A program made the translations under genes and the position numbers. Positions 16,997 to 25,843 of a stretch of 64,000 bases of DNA are shown piece by piece (position 1 is the first letter of the stretch; the number at the start of each line of letters is the position of its first letter). Source of the stretch: Chthonobacter rhizosphaerae. GTDB taxonomy: Bacteria > Pseudomonadota > Alphaproteobacteria > Rhizobiales > Pleomorphomonadaceae. The notes below the pieces were generated by a model. The model was not told the DNA's origin, did no database searches, and saw nothing but the letters and a program-made list of their open reading frames with translations. The stretch is from the NCBI RefSeq assembly GCF_013839525.1, contig NZ_JACDIS010000005.1:1-64000 (forward strand). Direction: 5' to 3'.

Positions 16997-18079
16997 ATGA
17001 CTATTCGTCGATCCATCTTGAGCGGCAGCGCGGTGGCGCTGGTCCTCGCGGCCCTGAGCGCGCCTGCGCTCGCCCAGGAGAAGGCCGTCGCCGGCGAGGT
17101 CAAGGAGGGCTCGCTCGCGGGCAAGACCCTCACCTTCGTGTCCTATGGCGGCATCTTCCAGGACGGGCAGATCGCCGCCCTTGAGGAGTTCGTCCAGAAG
17201 TCCGGCGTCCGGCTGCTGAGCGACGGCCCGACGGAGATCGCGAAGCTGCAGGCGCAGGTTGAATCCGGCAACGTCTCCTGGGACGTGGTGGACACCGCCG
17301 ACTTCCCGCCGTTCGTGCACTGCGGGACGTTGTTCCAGAAGCTCGACTTCACCAAGATCGACGTTTCCAACATCCCGCCGGGACAGGTGGGGGAGTGCAG
17401 CGTGCCCGCCATGAACTATGGCGTGGTGCTCATGTACAAGAACGAGACCTACAAGGATAATCCGCCGAAGAGCTGGAAGGACTTCTTCGACACGGAGAAC
17501 TTCCCGGGCGTCCGCGCCATCGACGGCAGCGGCGACCCGTCCGGCGGCTTCCTGGAGCAGGCGCTGATCGCCGCCGGCGGTTCGGTGGAGACTATGACCG
17601 CGGCCGACATCGACAAGGCGATCGACCAGGTGCGCCAGCTCGGACCCGACACGATCTACTGGAAGACCGGCGCCGAATCCCAGCAGATGGCCGAATCCGG
17701 CGAAGCCGACATGATCGTCATGTGGACGGGACGGGCCATGACCGCCGTGAAGAACGGAGCCGAGTTCACGCCCGTGTGGCAGGACTGGCTGGTGGTGATG
17801 GATCAGCTCACGATCCCGGTCGGCGTGAAGGATCCGGACGCCTCTCACGCCCTGATCAACGCCTATCTGGGCAAGCGCTCCCAGGAGGTCCTGGCGGAGA
17901 AGACCTCCTACACGCCCATCCACAAGGACGCGCAGCCCGAGGTGGAACCGGCCGTGGCGGCCTTCATGACCAACACGCCCGAGCGCCAGCAGCAGGGCTA
18001 TCAGCAGAACGTCAAGTTCTGGGTAGAGAACTTCCCGGAGACGCAGGAGAAATGGACCGCCCTGATGTCGGGGAATTGA
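16997..18079 (+). CDS. Polyamine-type ABC transporter, substrate-binding protein
   Basis: A 360-residue periplasmic protein with a Sec signal peptide of about 26 residues ending in APALAQ. The mature part has the PotD/PotF-family fold: TLTFVSYGGIFQDGQ, then KLQAQVESGNVSWDVVD and the hinge region WKDFFDTENFPGVRA. The substrate may be putrescine, spermidine or a related amine or opine; binding residues are not clear enough to choose. First gene of an operon with two permeases, an ATPase, an FAD amine oxidase and a cupin. Confidence 0.88.
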   Translation: MTIRRSILSGSAVALVLAALSAPALAQEKAVAGEVKEGSLAGKTLTFVSYGGIFQDGQIAALEEFVQKSGVRLLSDGPTEIAKLQAQVESGNVSWDVVDTADFPPFVHCGTLFQKLDFTKIDVSNIPPGQVGECSVPAMNYGVVLMYKNETYKDNPPKSWKDFFDTENFPGVRAIDGSGDPSGGFLEQALIAAGGSVETMTAADIDKAIDQVRQLGPDTIYWKTGAESQQMAESGEADMIVMWTGRAMTAVKNGAEFTPVWQDWLVVMDQLTIPVGVKDPDASHALINAYLGKRSQEVLAEKTSYTPIHKDAQPEVEPAVAAFMTNTPERQQQGYQQNVKFWVENFPETQEKWTALMSGN

Positions 18080-18080
18080 G

Positions 18081-19004
18081 TTGACCTCCTTGTCCGGATC
18101 CGACGCGTCGACGCCTGCCCGATCCGACGCCAACCCCGACCGCGGCTCGCCGCGGTCGGGCGGCAGCGCCGGGCGGGCGGCGCTCTTTCGCGAGGGCTGG
18201 CTTCTGGTGCTGCCGGCCCTGGTGGTGCTCTGCGCCGTGATGGCCTATCCGCTGGCCAGCATCGCCGTGCGCAGCATCTCCCAGCCGGAATGGGGCCTGC
18301 AGAACTACGCCTGGTTCTTCGGCACGCCGGTGAACCTGACGGTCCTGCAGCGCACGTTCACCATCTCGGCCTGGGTGACGGTCGTCTGCGTCCTCTGCGC
18401 CTATCCGTACGCCTACGTGATGACCGTCGTGGGGCCGACCCTGCGCGTGGTCCTGATCCTCTGCGTCATGGTGCCGTTCTGGGTCAGCGGAGTTGTCCGC
18501 ACCCTGTCGTGGGTCCTGCTTCTCCAGGACTCCGGCGCCATCAATTCCGCGCTCCGCGGCCTGGGCCTGCCGCCGGTCCGGCTCATCCGCACCCAGACGG
18601 GCGTGGTGATCGGCATGGCGCAGGTCCTGCTGCCCTTCATGATTTTGCCGATGTATTCCGTCATGAAGGGCATCGACCTCCGGCTCGTGCAGGCGGCGCG
18701 CAGCCTCGGCGCCCGCCCATCCCGGGCCTTCTTCAGCGTCTACCTGCCCCTCTCGCTTCCGGGCGTCTACGCGGGGGCGATCATCGTCTTCATCCTGGCG
18801 CTCGGCTTCTACATCACGCCGGCCCTCCTCGGCGGACCGCGCAGCACCATGCTGTCCACGCTGGTCCAGACCCAGGTCCTCAGCCTGCTCCAGTGGGGCC
18901 GCGGCGGCGCGATGGGCGTCGTGCTCCTGGTCGCCACGCTCGTCCTCCTCGCCCTCGCGGCGCCGCTGATGCGGCAGCGGCACAAGAAGACGGGGGCCCG
19001 CTGA
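18081..19004 (+). CDS. Polyamine-type ABC transporter permease (PotB-like)
   Basis: A 307-residue inner-membrane permease with about six helices and the EAA-type cytoplasmic loop (VQAARSLGARPSRAFFSVYLPLSLPG) that contacts the ATPase. The first 40 residues are a hydrophilic, low-complexity leader. The TTG at 18081 lies one base after the preceding stop and is the only plausible start before the leader. It overlaps the second permease by TGATG. Confidence 0.87.
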   Translation: MTSLSGSDASTPARSDANPDRGSPRSGGSAGRAALFREGWLLVLPALVVLCAVMAYPLASIAVRSISQPEWGLQNYAWFFGTPVNLTVLQRTFTISAWVTVVCVLCAYPYAYVMTVVGPTLRVVLILCVMVPFWVSGVVRTLSWVLLLQDSGAINSALRGLGLPPVRLIRTQTGVVIGMAQVLLPFMILPMYSVMKGIDLRLVQAARSLGARPSRAFFSVYLPLSLPGVYAGAIIVFILALGFYITPALLGGPRSTMLSTLVQTQVLSLLQWGRGGAMGVVLLVATLVLLALAAPLMRQRHKKTGAR

Positions 19005-19795
19005 TGACCATGTCGCCGTTCACGCGCGTGCTTCTCGGCCTCTGCTGCCTCCTGGTCGCGCTCTGGCTGGTGGCGCCCACCCTGGTGGTGGTGCCGATGT
19101 CGTTCAACGAGAACAAGTCGCTGGCCTTTCCGCCGAAGGGCTTCACGCTCGACTGGTACGCGAACTTCTTCTCGAACCCGGAATGGTCGTCCAGCCTCTT
19201 CAATTCGCTGAAGGTGGCGAGCCTGGTGGCCGTCGCGGCCACCGTCCTCGGCACCCTCGCGGCCTTCGGGCTCGACCGCATGAAGAGCGCCTCGGCCGGA
19301 TGGCTGCGGATGATCCTCCTGACGCCGATGATCGTGCCCGGTGTCGTGCTCGGCATCGGGATCTATGCGGTCTACCTGGACACGCACCTCGTCGGCACCC
19401 TGTTCGGCTTCGTGGTGGCCCACACCATGCTGGCGATCCCCTTCGTGCTGATCGCCGTCTCGGCCAGCCTGGAGGTGTTCGACAAGCGCCTGGAGCTCGC
19501 GGCCGCGAGCCTCGGCGCCGGGCGCTGGACCACGTTCCGAACGGTGACCATGCCGCTGATCGCGCCCGGCATCCTGTCGGGCTTCCTGTTCGCCTTCGTG
19601 ACGTCGTTCGACGAGATCATCGTGTCGCTGTTCATCACCAGCCCGTATCTGAAGACCCTCCCGGTTCAGATCTACTCGAGCATCACCCGGGACGCCGATC
19701 CCACGGTCGCCGCCGTCGGAACCATCCTGTTCCTGGCGACGACCCTCCTCATCGGGCTCGGCCTCGTCCTGTTCGGTCGTGAGCGGAGGACCTGA
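19004..19795 (+). CDS. Polyamine-type ABC transporter permease (PotC-like)
   Basis: A 263-residue permease with six predicted helices. The EAA loop is LELAAASLGAGRWTTFRTV followed by PLIAPGILSGF, and PMSFNENKSLAFPP near residue 30 is typical of PotC-type chains. The start ATG overlaps the previous stop, and its own stop overlaps the ATPase start (TGATG), so the three are translationally coupled. Confidence 0.88.
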   Translation: MTMSPFTRVLLGLCCLLVALWLVAPTLVVVPMSFNENKSLAFPPKGFTLDWYANFFSNPEWSSSLFNSLKVASLVAVAATVLGTLAAFGLDRMKSASAGWLRMILLTPMIVPGVVLGIGIYAVYLDTHLVGTLFGFVVAHTMLAIPFVLIAVSASLEVFDKRLELAAASLGAGRWTTFRTVTMPLIAPGILSGFLFAFVTSFDEIIVSLFITSPYLKTLPVQIYSSITRDADPTVAAVGTILFLATTLLIGLGLVLFGRERRT

Positions 19796-20919
19796 TGGCG
19801 ACCGCAGTTCCAACCCTCGGCCGCGGCGCGGCCATCGGTATCCGGTCGGTCAGCAAGCACTATGGCGGGTTCGCCGCGCTCTCCGACGTCTCGCTCCATA
19901 TCGAGCCCGGCGAGTTCATGACCTTCCTGGGTCCGAGCGGATCGGGAAAGACCACCACGCTCAACCTGATCGCCGGCTTCACGGACATCAGCGGCGGGCA
20001 CCTGGACGTGGGCGGGAAAAGCGTCGTCGGCGTGCCGGCGCACAAGCGCAACATCGGCGTCGTGTTCCAGCACTATGCGCTCTTCCCGCACATGACGGTC
20101 GGCGGGAACGTCGCCTATCCGCTCAGCCTGCGCCGGGTTCCGGCGGCGGAGCGGACCGAGCGGGTGAAACGGGCCCTGGAGATGGTCAAGATGACCGACT
20201 TCGCCCACCGCTATCCGAGCGAGCTTTCAGGCGGCCAGCAGCAGCGGGTCGCCCTGGCGCGCGCCATCGTGTTCGATCCGCCGCTCCTCCTCATGGACGA
20301 ACCGCTCGGAGCGCTCGACAAGAAGCTGCGCGAGTGGCTGCAGCTGGAAATCAAGCGCATCCATCGGGAGCTCGGCACCACGTTCGTCTATGTGACGCAC
20401 GACCAGGAGGAAGCGCTGGTGCTCTCCGACCGGATCGCGGTCTTCAATGGTGGGCGGGTGGAGCAGATCGGCACCGGCCGGCAGCTCTATGACGAGCCGG
20501 CGACGCTGTTCGTCGGCCGCTTCATCGGCGACAGCACCGTGCTGCGCGGCGCGGCCCGGAGCGACGGCACGGGCACGGCCCTCACCATCGCCGGCGAGAC
20601 CGTCGTCACCGACAAGCGCCTCTCCGGCGGCGGCGTGCCCGTGATGCTGATCCGGCCGGAGAAGCTACGGCTGCAGCGTCGGTCCGCGACCGGCGCCGGC
20701 GACGGTCTGAACCGGCTCGCCGGCCGGATCTCGGAGGTCATCTATCTGGGCTCGGGCAGCAAGTACGAGGTGGAACTGGCCGACGGCTCCACCGCGATCG
20801 TCCGCTCGCCGCTCGGCGACGAGAGCTTCGCCATCGGCGACCCGGTGGATCTCCTCTTTTCGCCGGCGGACGCCAAGCTTCTGGCGGACGACCGGTCCGC
20901 GGACACGACCCTCACCTGA
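19795..20919 (+). CDS. Polyamine-type ABC transporter ATP-binding protein (PotA-like)
   Basis: A 374-residue ATPase. Walker A is GPSGSGKTTT near 46, the signature is LSGGQQQRVALARA, Walker B is LLLMDEPLGALD, and the switch histidine is in YVTHDQEEA. A C-terminal TOBE domain follows from about residue 285. It energises the two permeases before it. The order binding protein, permease, permease, ATPase is common in alphaproteobacteria. Confidence 0.92.
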   Translation: MATAVPTLGRGAAIGIRSVSKHYGGFAALSDVSLHIEPGEFMTFLGPSGSGKTTTLNLIAGFTDISGGHLDVGGKSVVGVPAHKRNIGVVFQHYALFPHMTVGGNVAYPLSLRRVPAAERTERVKRALEMVKMTDFAHRYPSELSGGQQQRVALARAIVFDPPLLLMDEPLGALDKKLREWLQLEIKRIHRELGTTFVYVTHDQEEALVLSDRIAVFNGGRVEQIGTGRQLYDEPATLFVGRFIGDSTVLRGAARSDGTGTALTIAGETVVTDKRLSGGGVPVMLIRPEKLRLQRRSATGAGDGLNRLAGRISEVIYLGSGSKYEVELADGSTAIVRSPLGDESFAIGDPVDLLFSPADAKLLADDRSADTTLT

Positions 20920-20936
20920 GCTCGATCGGGACGACC

Positions 20937-22322
20937 ATGCAGCCGAAAGTCAATGGCGACGTATCCTTCTGGTACGCGGACATCGGGGGCCTGCCGAAGC
21001 CGAGGGCGCCCCTTTCGGGCGACCTCGACGTGGACGTGGCCATCGTCGGGGCTGGCTACACGGGCCTCTGGACCGCCTACTACCTCAAATCCGCGCAGCC
21101 CTCGATCCGGATCGCCATCGTCGAGAAGGAGTTCGCCGGCTTCGGGGCCTCCGGCCGCAACGGCGGCTGGCTGTCCGGCGGGTTCGGCTGGTCGCGGGAG
21201 AAATACCTGAAGACCTCCAGCCGCGACCGTGTCGTCGCCATGCAGAACGCCATGACCGGGACCGTTGACGAGGTGGTCTCCGTCGCCGAGCGGGAGGGGA
21301 TCGACGCGGACATCCGCCGGGTCGACCAGCTGACCGTGGCCACCAACGCGCCCCAGCTGGAGCGCGTCCGGGCCATGTACGACGAGGCGCGGAGCTGGGA
21401 CACGCCGGCCGACCGGATCGACCTGATCGGGGCCGAGGAGGCGCGGTCCCGCATCAACATCCACAACATCCTCGGCGCCATGGTGGTGCACGGCACCGCG
21501 CGGGTGCAGCCGGCCAAGCTGGTGCAGGGGCTCGCGTCGGTCGTCGAGCGCCTCGGCGTCGCGATCTACGAGCGGACCGCCGCCCTTCAGATCGAGACCG
21601 GCCGCGTGACGACGGACCGGGGCGTGGTCCGGGCGCCGGTCGTCATCCGGGCGACCGAGGGCTTCACCGCCGGCCTGCCCGGCCAGAAGCGCAACTGGCT
21701 GCCGCTCAACAGCGCCCAGATCATGACGGAACCGCTGCCGGACGCGCTCTGGCGGGAGATCGGCTGGAGCGGCCACGAACTCCTCGGCGACGCGGCGCAC
21801 ACCTATTGCTACGCCCAGCGCACCCGCGAGGGCCGCATCGCCATGGGCGGACGAGGCGTTCCCTATCGCTTCGGCTCCCGCACGGATGTCCGCGGCCAGA
21901 CCCAGCAGGCGACGATCGACCAGCTCCACGCCATCCTGGTCCGGTTGCTGCCCCAGACCCGCCACCTCAGGATCGACCACGCCTGGTGCGGCGTCCTCGG
22001 CGTTCCGCGCGACTGGTGCACGACCGTGGGATTCGACCCGCGCACCGGCATGGGCTGGGCTGGCGGCTATGTGGGGCTCGGCGTCTCCAGCTCCAACCTC
22101 GCCGGCCGCACCTTGCGCGATCTGGTGCTCGGCCACGACACGGACCTGACCTCGCTGCCCTGGGTGAACCGGGCGGTCCGCCAGTGGGAGCCCGAACCGC
22201 TGCGCTGGTTCGGCGTGCATTCCATGTACCGGCTCTACGGCCTCGCGGACCGGCGCGAGGAAGCTGGCCTCAAGCGGAGTTCGCGGCTCGCCACCCTGGC
22301 GGACCGCATCACCGGACACTGA
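20937..22322 (+). CDS. FAD-dependent amine/amino-acid oxidoreductase (DAO family)
   Basis: A 461-residue flavoprotein with the dinucleotide-binding motif VAIVGAGYTGLW near residue 34 and FGASGRNGGW near 73, the pattern of PuuB (gamma-glutamylputrescine oxidase) and related DAO enzymes. The C-terminal GYVGLGVSSSNLAGR is the second flavin contact. It lies 17 bases after the polyamine-type ATPase, so it probably oxidises the imported amine or its conjugate. No gamma-glutamyl ligase (PuuA) is nearby, so a free amine or another N-substituted amino acid is equally possible. Confidence 0.85.
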   Translation: MQPKVNGDVSFWYADIGGLPKPRAPLSGDLDVDVAIVGAGYTGLWTAYYLKSAQPSIRIAIVEKEFAGFGASGRNGGWLSGGFGWSREKYLKTSSRDRVVAMQNAMTGTVDEVVSVAEREGIDADIRRVDQLTVATNAPQLERVRAMYDEARSWDTPADRIDLIGAEEARSRINIHNILGAMVVHGTARVQPAKLVQGLASVVERLGVAIYERTAALQIETGRVTTDRGVVRAPVVIRATEGFTAGLPGQKRNWLPLNSAQIMTEPLPDALWREIGWSGHELLGDAAHTYCYAQRTREGRIAMGGRGVPYRFGSRTDVRGQTQQATIDQLHAILVRLLPQTRHLRIDHAWCGVLGVPRDWCTTVGFDPRTGMGWAGGYVGLGVSSSNLAGRTLRDLVLGHDTDLTSLPWVNRAVRQWEPEPLRWFGVHSMYRLYGLADRREEAGLKRSSRLATLADRITGH

Positions 22323-22342
22323 CCCACGGACGGAGAGCGCAC

Positions 22343-22705
22343 TTGATCGACCTTGACACCTTCAAGCATCTGGCCGGGATCGACCTCGGCGCGCCGGCCC
22401 CGAAGCCGACCTCCTTCGAGGGCGACCAGCGGGAGGCGGCCCGGACGCTCTGGACCTCGCCGGACGGGTCCGTCGAGATCGGCGTCTGGGAATGCACCCC
22501 CGGCCGCTTCACGGCCGACCGATCCACCACGTCCGAGATGTGCCACATCATCTCCGGCCGGGTCGAAATGACCACCCTCGACGGCGAGACCCGCGACCTC
22601 GGCGCGGGCGATCTTCTCGTCCTGCCGGTCGGTTGGCGCGGAACCTGGCGGATCGTGGAGACGACCCGCAAGCTCTACATCATGCACCAGGCGCCAGCCG
22701 CCTGA
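22343..22705 (+). CDS. DUF861/cupin_3 domain protein
   Basis: A 120-residue small cupin with EIGVWECTPGRFTADR, MCHIISGRVEMTTLDG and LPVGWRGTWRIVE, typical of cupin_3 (DUF861) proteins found after amine and ureide oxidoreductase genes. It starts at a TTG (22343) with GGAG upstream, and is the last gene of the operon. Function is unproven; it may bind the unstable oxidation product. It converges with the minus-strand operon ending at 22726. Confidence 0.8.
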   Translation: MIDLDTFKHLAGIDLGAPAPKPTSFEGDQREAARTLWTSPDGSVEIGVWECTPGRFTADRSTTSEMCHIISGRVEMTTLDGETRDLGAGDLLVLPVGWRGTWRIVETTRKLYIMHQAPAA

Positions 22706-22725
22706 CGGCGGCCGAGGCTCGACCG

Positions 22726-23811
22726 TCAGCCGGCCGGGTCCATCCGCCGCCCGTCGGCCTCGGCGAACACGTGGAGCCGGGCGGGATCGAAGGTCACGTC
22801 CACCGCGGCCCCGTCCCGGCCGAGCGAGCGGTCGAGGGAGAAGGCCTTGATAGGCTGGCCGAAGGGCGCGAGGTGGAGGATGGAGCCGAACCCGGTTGGC
22901 TCGACGAGATCCACGCCGGTGCGCAGTCCGCCGCTGCCCGGCGGCGAAACGGTGACGTGCTCCGGCCGGACGCCGATCACCACCGCGGTCCCGTCCGGCA
23001 CCGGGAAGGATCCGGCGAGCGGAAGGCGGTGGCCGCCCGCGACCTCCGCGACACCAGTGCCATTCGCCAGCCGGTAGGTAGCGGGGATCATGTTCATGGC
23101 GGGCGACCCGATGAAGCCGGCGACGAAGAGATTGGCCGGCCGGTCGTAGAGGTCGAGCGGGCTGCCGACCTGCTGCACCACGCCGCCGTTCATGGCCACG
23201 ATCCGGTCCGCGAGCGTCATCGCCTCGATCTGGTCGTGGGTCACGTAGATCGAGGTCGCCCCGAGATCCTTGTGCAGCCTCTTAATCTCCACGCGCATCT
23301 GTTCGCGCAGGCGCGCGTCCAGGTTGGAGAGCGGCTCGTCGAACAGGAAGGCCTTGGGGCTGCGCACGATCGCGCGGCCCATGGCGACGCGCTGGCGCTG
23401 ACCGCCGGAGAGGGCCTTCGGGCGGCGCTCCGTCAGCTGGTCGAGGCCGAGCTTGCCGGCCGCCGCCGTGATGGCGGCGGCGATCCGCTCCTTCGGCGTG
23501 CGGCGGAGCTTCAAGCTGTAGCTCATGTTCTCCGCGACGGTCATGTGCGGGTAGAGCGCATAGGACTGGAACACCATGGCGATGTCCCGGTCCTTCGGTT
23601 GCAGGTCGTTCACCCGCCTGCCGCCGATCGCGATCTCGCCGGACGTGATCTCCTCCAGCCCGGCGATCATGCGCAGCAAGGTCGATTTTCCGCAGCCGGA
23701 CGGGCCGACGAGCACGACGAACTCGCCGTCGCCGATCGCCAGATCGACGCCGTGGAGCACGTTCACGGCTCCGTAGGCCTTGCGGGCGGACTTGATGTCG
23801 ATGGCGGCCAT
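22726..23811 (-). CDS. Sugar/glycerol-phosphate-type ABC transporter ATP-binding protein (UgpC/MalK-like)
   Basis: A 361-residue ATPase of the MalK/UgpC type: Walker A GPSGCGKST near 35, signature LSGGQRQRVAMGRA, Walker B AFLFDEPLSNLD, switch YVTHDQIEA, and a C-terminal TOBE regulatory domain from about 240. It is the last gene of a minus-strand importer operon (binding protein, two permeases, ATPase). The actual substrate is not set by the ATPase. Confidence 0.92.
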   Translation of the reverse strand: MAAIDIKSARKAYGAVNVLHGVDLAIGDGEFVVLVGPSGCGKSTLLRMIAGLEEITSGEIAIGGRRVNDLQPKDRDIAMVFQSYALYPHMTVAENMSYSLKLRRTPKERIAAAITAAAGKLGLDQLTERRPKALSGGQRQRVAMGRAIVRSPKAFLFDEPLSNLDARLREQMRVEIKRLHKDLGATSIYVTHDQIEAMTLADRIVAMNGGVVQQVGSPLDLYDRPANLFVAGFIGSPAMNMIPATYRLANGTGVAEVAGGHRLPLAGSFPVPDGTAVVIGVRPEHVTVSPPGSGGLRTGVDLVEPTGFGSILHLAPFGQPIKAFSLDRSLGRDGAAVDVTFDPARLHVFAEADGRRMDPAG

Positions 23812-23822
23812 GCGGGGTCTCC

Positions 23823-24653
23823 TCAGCCCTTCACCGCGCCGGCCGTCAGGCCCTGCACGAGATAGCGCTGGATCAAGAGGAAGAAGAGGGCGGCGGGGAT
23901 GAGCGCCAGGATGCCGGCGGCCATCATCTGCCCGAAGTCCACCGAGAACTTGGACACGAAGGAGAGGAGCCCCACCGGGAAGGTCGCCGCCGCGTTGCCG
24001 GAGATCAGCATCAGGGCGAACAGGAGTTCGCTCCAGGCGGCGGTGAACACGAAGCCGAGCGTCGCCGCGATGCCGGGCAGCGTCAGCGGCAAAATGATCT
24101 GCCGGAAGGCGACGAAGCGGGTTGCGCCGTCGATCATGGCGGCCTCCTCCAGGTCGCGCGGAATGCCGTCGAAGAAGGACTGCATCAGGAAGGTCGCGAA
24201 CGGCACGTTGAAGGCCGTGTAGACGACGATCAGTCCGGTCAGGCTATTGGTGAGGCCGAGCGGCGACAGGATCTTGAACATCGGCGCGATCAACATCACA
24301 AGCGGAAACATTTGCGTCAAAAGCATCAGCGCCGTGATCCAATACTTGCCCCGGAAGGCGAAGCGCGACAGGGCGTAGCCGGCGACCGCGGCCACGATGG
24401 TGACGATCACGGCGGTGGACCCGGAGACGATGAAGCTGTTGAGGAAGAAGCGCGGGAACTCGCTGTTGGCGATCACGAAGGCGTAGTGCTCGAAGCTCGT
24501 GCGGGACGGCCACAGGCGCACGCCCTCCGAATAGAGGAGGTCGTTGGGCGTCACGCTCACCTTCAGCAACCAATAGAGCGGGAATAGCGCGAAGGCGATG
24601 TAGAGGCCGATCGCAAGGCGGTGGAGGACGGTGAGGACGGGATTGCGGCGCAT
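23823..24653 (-). CDS. Carbohydrate-type ABC transporter permease (MalG/UgpE-like)
   Basis: A 276-residue permease with six predicted helices. The EAA loop (DLEEAAMIDGATRFVAFRQIILPLTLPG) and the N-terminal FALFPLYWLLKVSVTP segment are typical of MalG-type chains. It lies 11 bases upstream of the ATPase gene and 7 bases downstream of the partner permease. Confidence 0.9.
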   Translation of the reverse strand: MRRNPVLTVLHRLAIGLYIAFALFPLYWLLKVSVTPNDLLYSEGVRLWPSRTSFEHYAFVIANSEFPRFFLNSFIVSGSTAVIVTIVAAVAGYALSRFAFRGKYWITALMLLTQMFPLVMLIAPMFKILSPLGLTNSLTGLIVVYTAFNVPFATFLMQSFFDGIPRDLEEAAMIDGATRFVAFRQIILPLTLPGIAATLGFVFTAAWSELLFALMLISGNAAATFPVGLLSFVSKFSVDFGQMMAAGILALIPAALFFLLIQRYLVQGLTAGAVKG

Positions 24654-24660
24654 GCGGGGA

Positions 24661-25581
24661 TCAGCCTCGCTTCAGCAACGACTGCCGCAGCAGCACGATC
24701 AGCATGGAATAGGCGAGCAGCAGGACGAGGAGGACGAGGGCGATCGCCGAGGCGTAGCCGAAGTCGAGCCGCCGGAAGGCCGTCGTGAAGATGTAGCTCG
24801 CCACGATCTGGGTGCGGTCCGCCGGGCCGCCGTTGGTCATCACCACGATGAGATCGGCGAAGTTGGAGATCCATACGGTCCTGAGGAGGATCGTGATCGC
24901 GATGGTCGGGGCGAGGAAGGGCAGGGTGATCGAGCGGAAGCGCTCGATCGGCCCGGCGCCGTCGATGGCGGCGGCCTCGTAGAGGTCCTTGGGGATCGCC
25001 TGCAGGGCCGCGAGCAGCGTGATGGCGAAGAACGGGATGCCCCACCAGACGTTGGCGGCGATCGGGCCCCACATGGCGAGATCCGGGTCGGACAGGATGC
25101 TCTGCGGCGTCTCCATCAGCCCGAGGGCGACGAACCAGTGCGGCAGCGGGCCGATCACCGGGTTGAACAGCCAAGCCCAATCAAGGCCGGTGAGGAAGCT
25201 CGGCACCGCCCAGGGCAGGAAGCAGAGCGCCTGCGCGATCGCGCGGCCGCGGAACGGCTGGTTCAGGAGGAGAGCCAGGATGAGGCCGAAGACGAACTGA
25301 ATCAGCACCGACGCGCCCGTCCACCACAAAGTATTCACGAGCGCGGTGCGGAACGCCTGGTCTGTCGCCAGGGCCTCGAAATGCTTCAGCCCGACGAACC
25401 CGCCGCCGAACGGGTTCAGGAGCTTGATGTCCCGGAAGGCGTAGGACACGCCGAGCACCAGCGGCACCAGCATGACCGCCACGATCAGGATCAGCGCGGG
25501 CGCCGTGTAGAGCCACGGCTCGCTGGCGTCGGCGAGGCGTTGCAGGAAGGGGCGTCGGCGCGAGGCCACGAAGGCGGTCAT
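24661..25581 (-). CDS. Carbohydrate-type ABC transporter permease (MalF/UgpA-like)
   Basis: A 306-residue permease with six predicted helices and the EAA loop DLYEAAAIDGAGPIERFRSI. The N-terminal FLQRLADASEPWLYTAPALI region is usual for UgpA-type proteins. It follows the binding-protein gene after a 262-base gap holding three hairpins, which probably lowers its expression relative to the binding protein. Confidence 0.9.
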   Translation of the reverse strand: MTAFVASRRRPFLQRLADASEPWLYTAPALILIVAVMLVPLVLGVSYAFRDIKLLNPFGGGFVGLKHFEALATDQAFRTALVNTLWWTGASVLIQFVFGLILALLLNQPFRGRAIAQALCFLPWAVPSFLTGLDWAWLFNPVIGPLPHWFVALGLMETPQSILSDPDLAMWGPIAANVWWGIPFFAITLLAALQAIPKDLYEAAAIDGAGPIERFRSITLPFLAPTIAITILLRTVWISNFADLIVVMTNGGPADRTQIVASYIFTTAFRRLDFGYASAIALVLLVLLLAYSMLIVLLRQSLLKRG

Positions 25582-25732
25582 GAAATCGGTCCGTTTGCCA
25601 GTGACTTGATCGATCCTTCCCTCAAGGAAAGGTGCCGAGCGAAGCCAGGCGGAAGGGGTCGTGTTTCTTTTCGTCGGCCGGGGCCATGTTCACGCGGACC
25701 GATTTGGCAGGGAGAGGAAGACGACCCCTTCC

Positions 25733-25825
25733 GGCCCTTCGGGCCACCTTCCCCTGAGGGGAAGGATCGGCCGCGCGGCCATGAGCGCGGACGCGTCGTC
25801 CTTCCCCCTGCGAGCAGGGGGAAGG
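25733..25825. repeat. Cluster of three intergenic hairpins between binding-protein and permease genes
   Basis: Three perfect inverted repeats lie in the gap between the importer's binding protein and first permease: GGCCC-TTC-GGGCC (25733-25745), CCTTCCCC-TGA-GGGGAAGG (25747-25765) and an 11-bp stem CCTTCCCCCTG/CAGGGGGAAGG with loop CGAG (25800-25825). The last two share the CCTTCCCC core, resembling REP-type elements. As RNA they could shield the binding-protein message or attenuate downstream transcription. Confidence 0.75.
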
Positions 25826-25843
25826 GTTGGCGCAAGCATCCGC

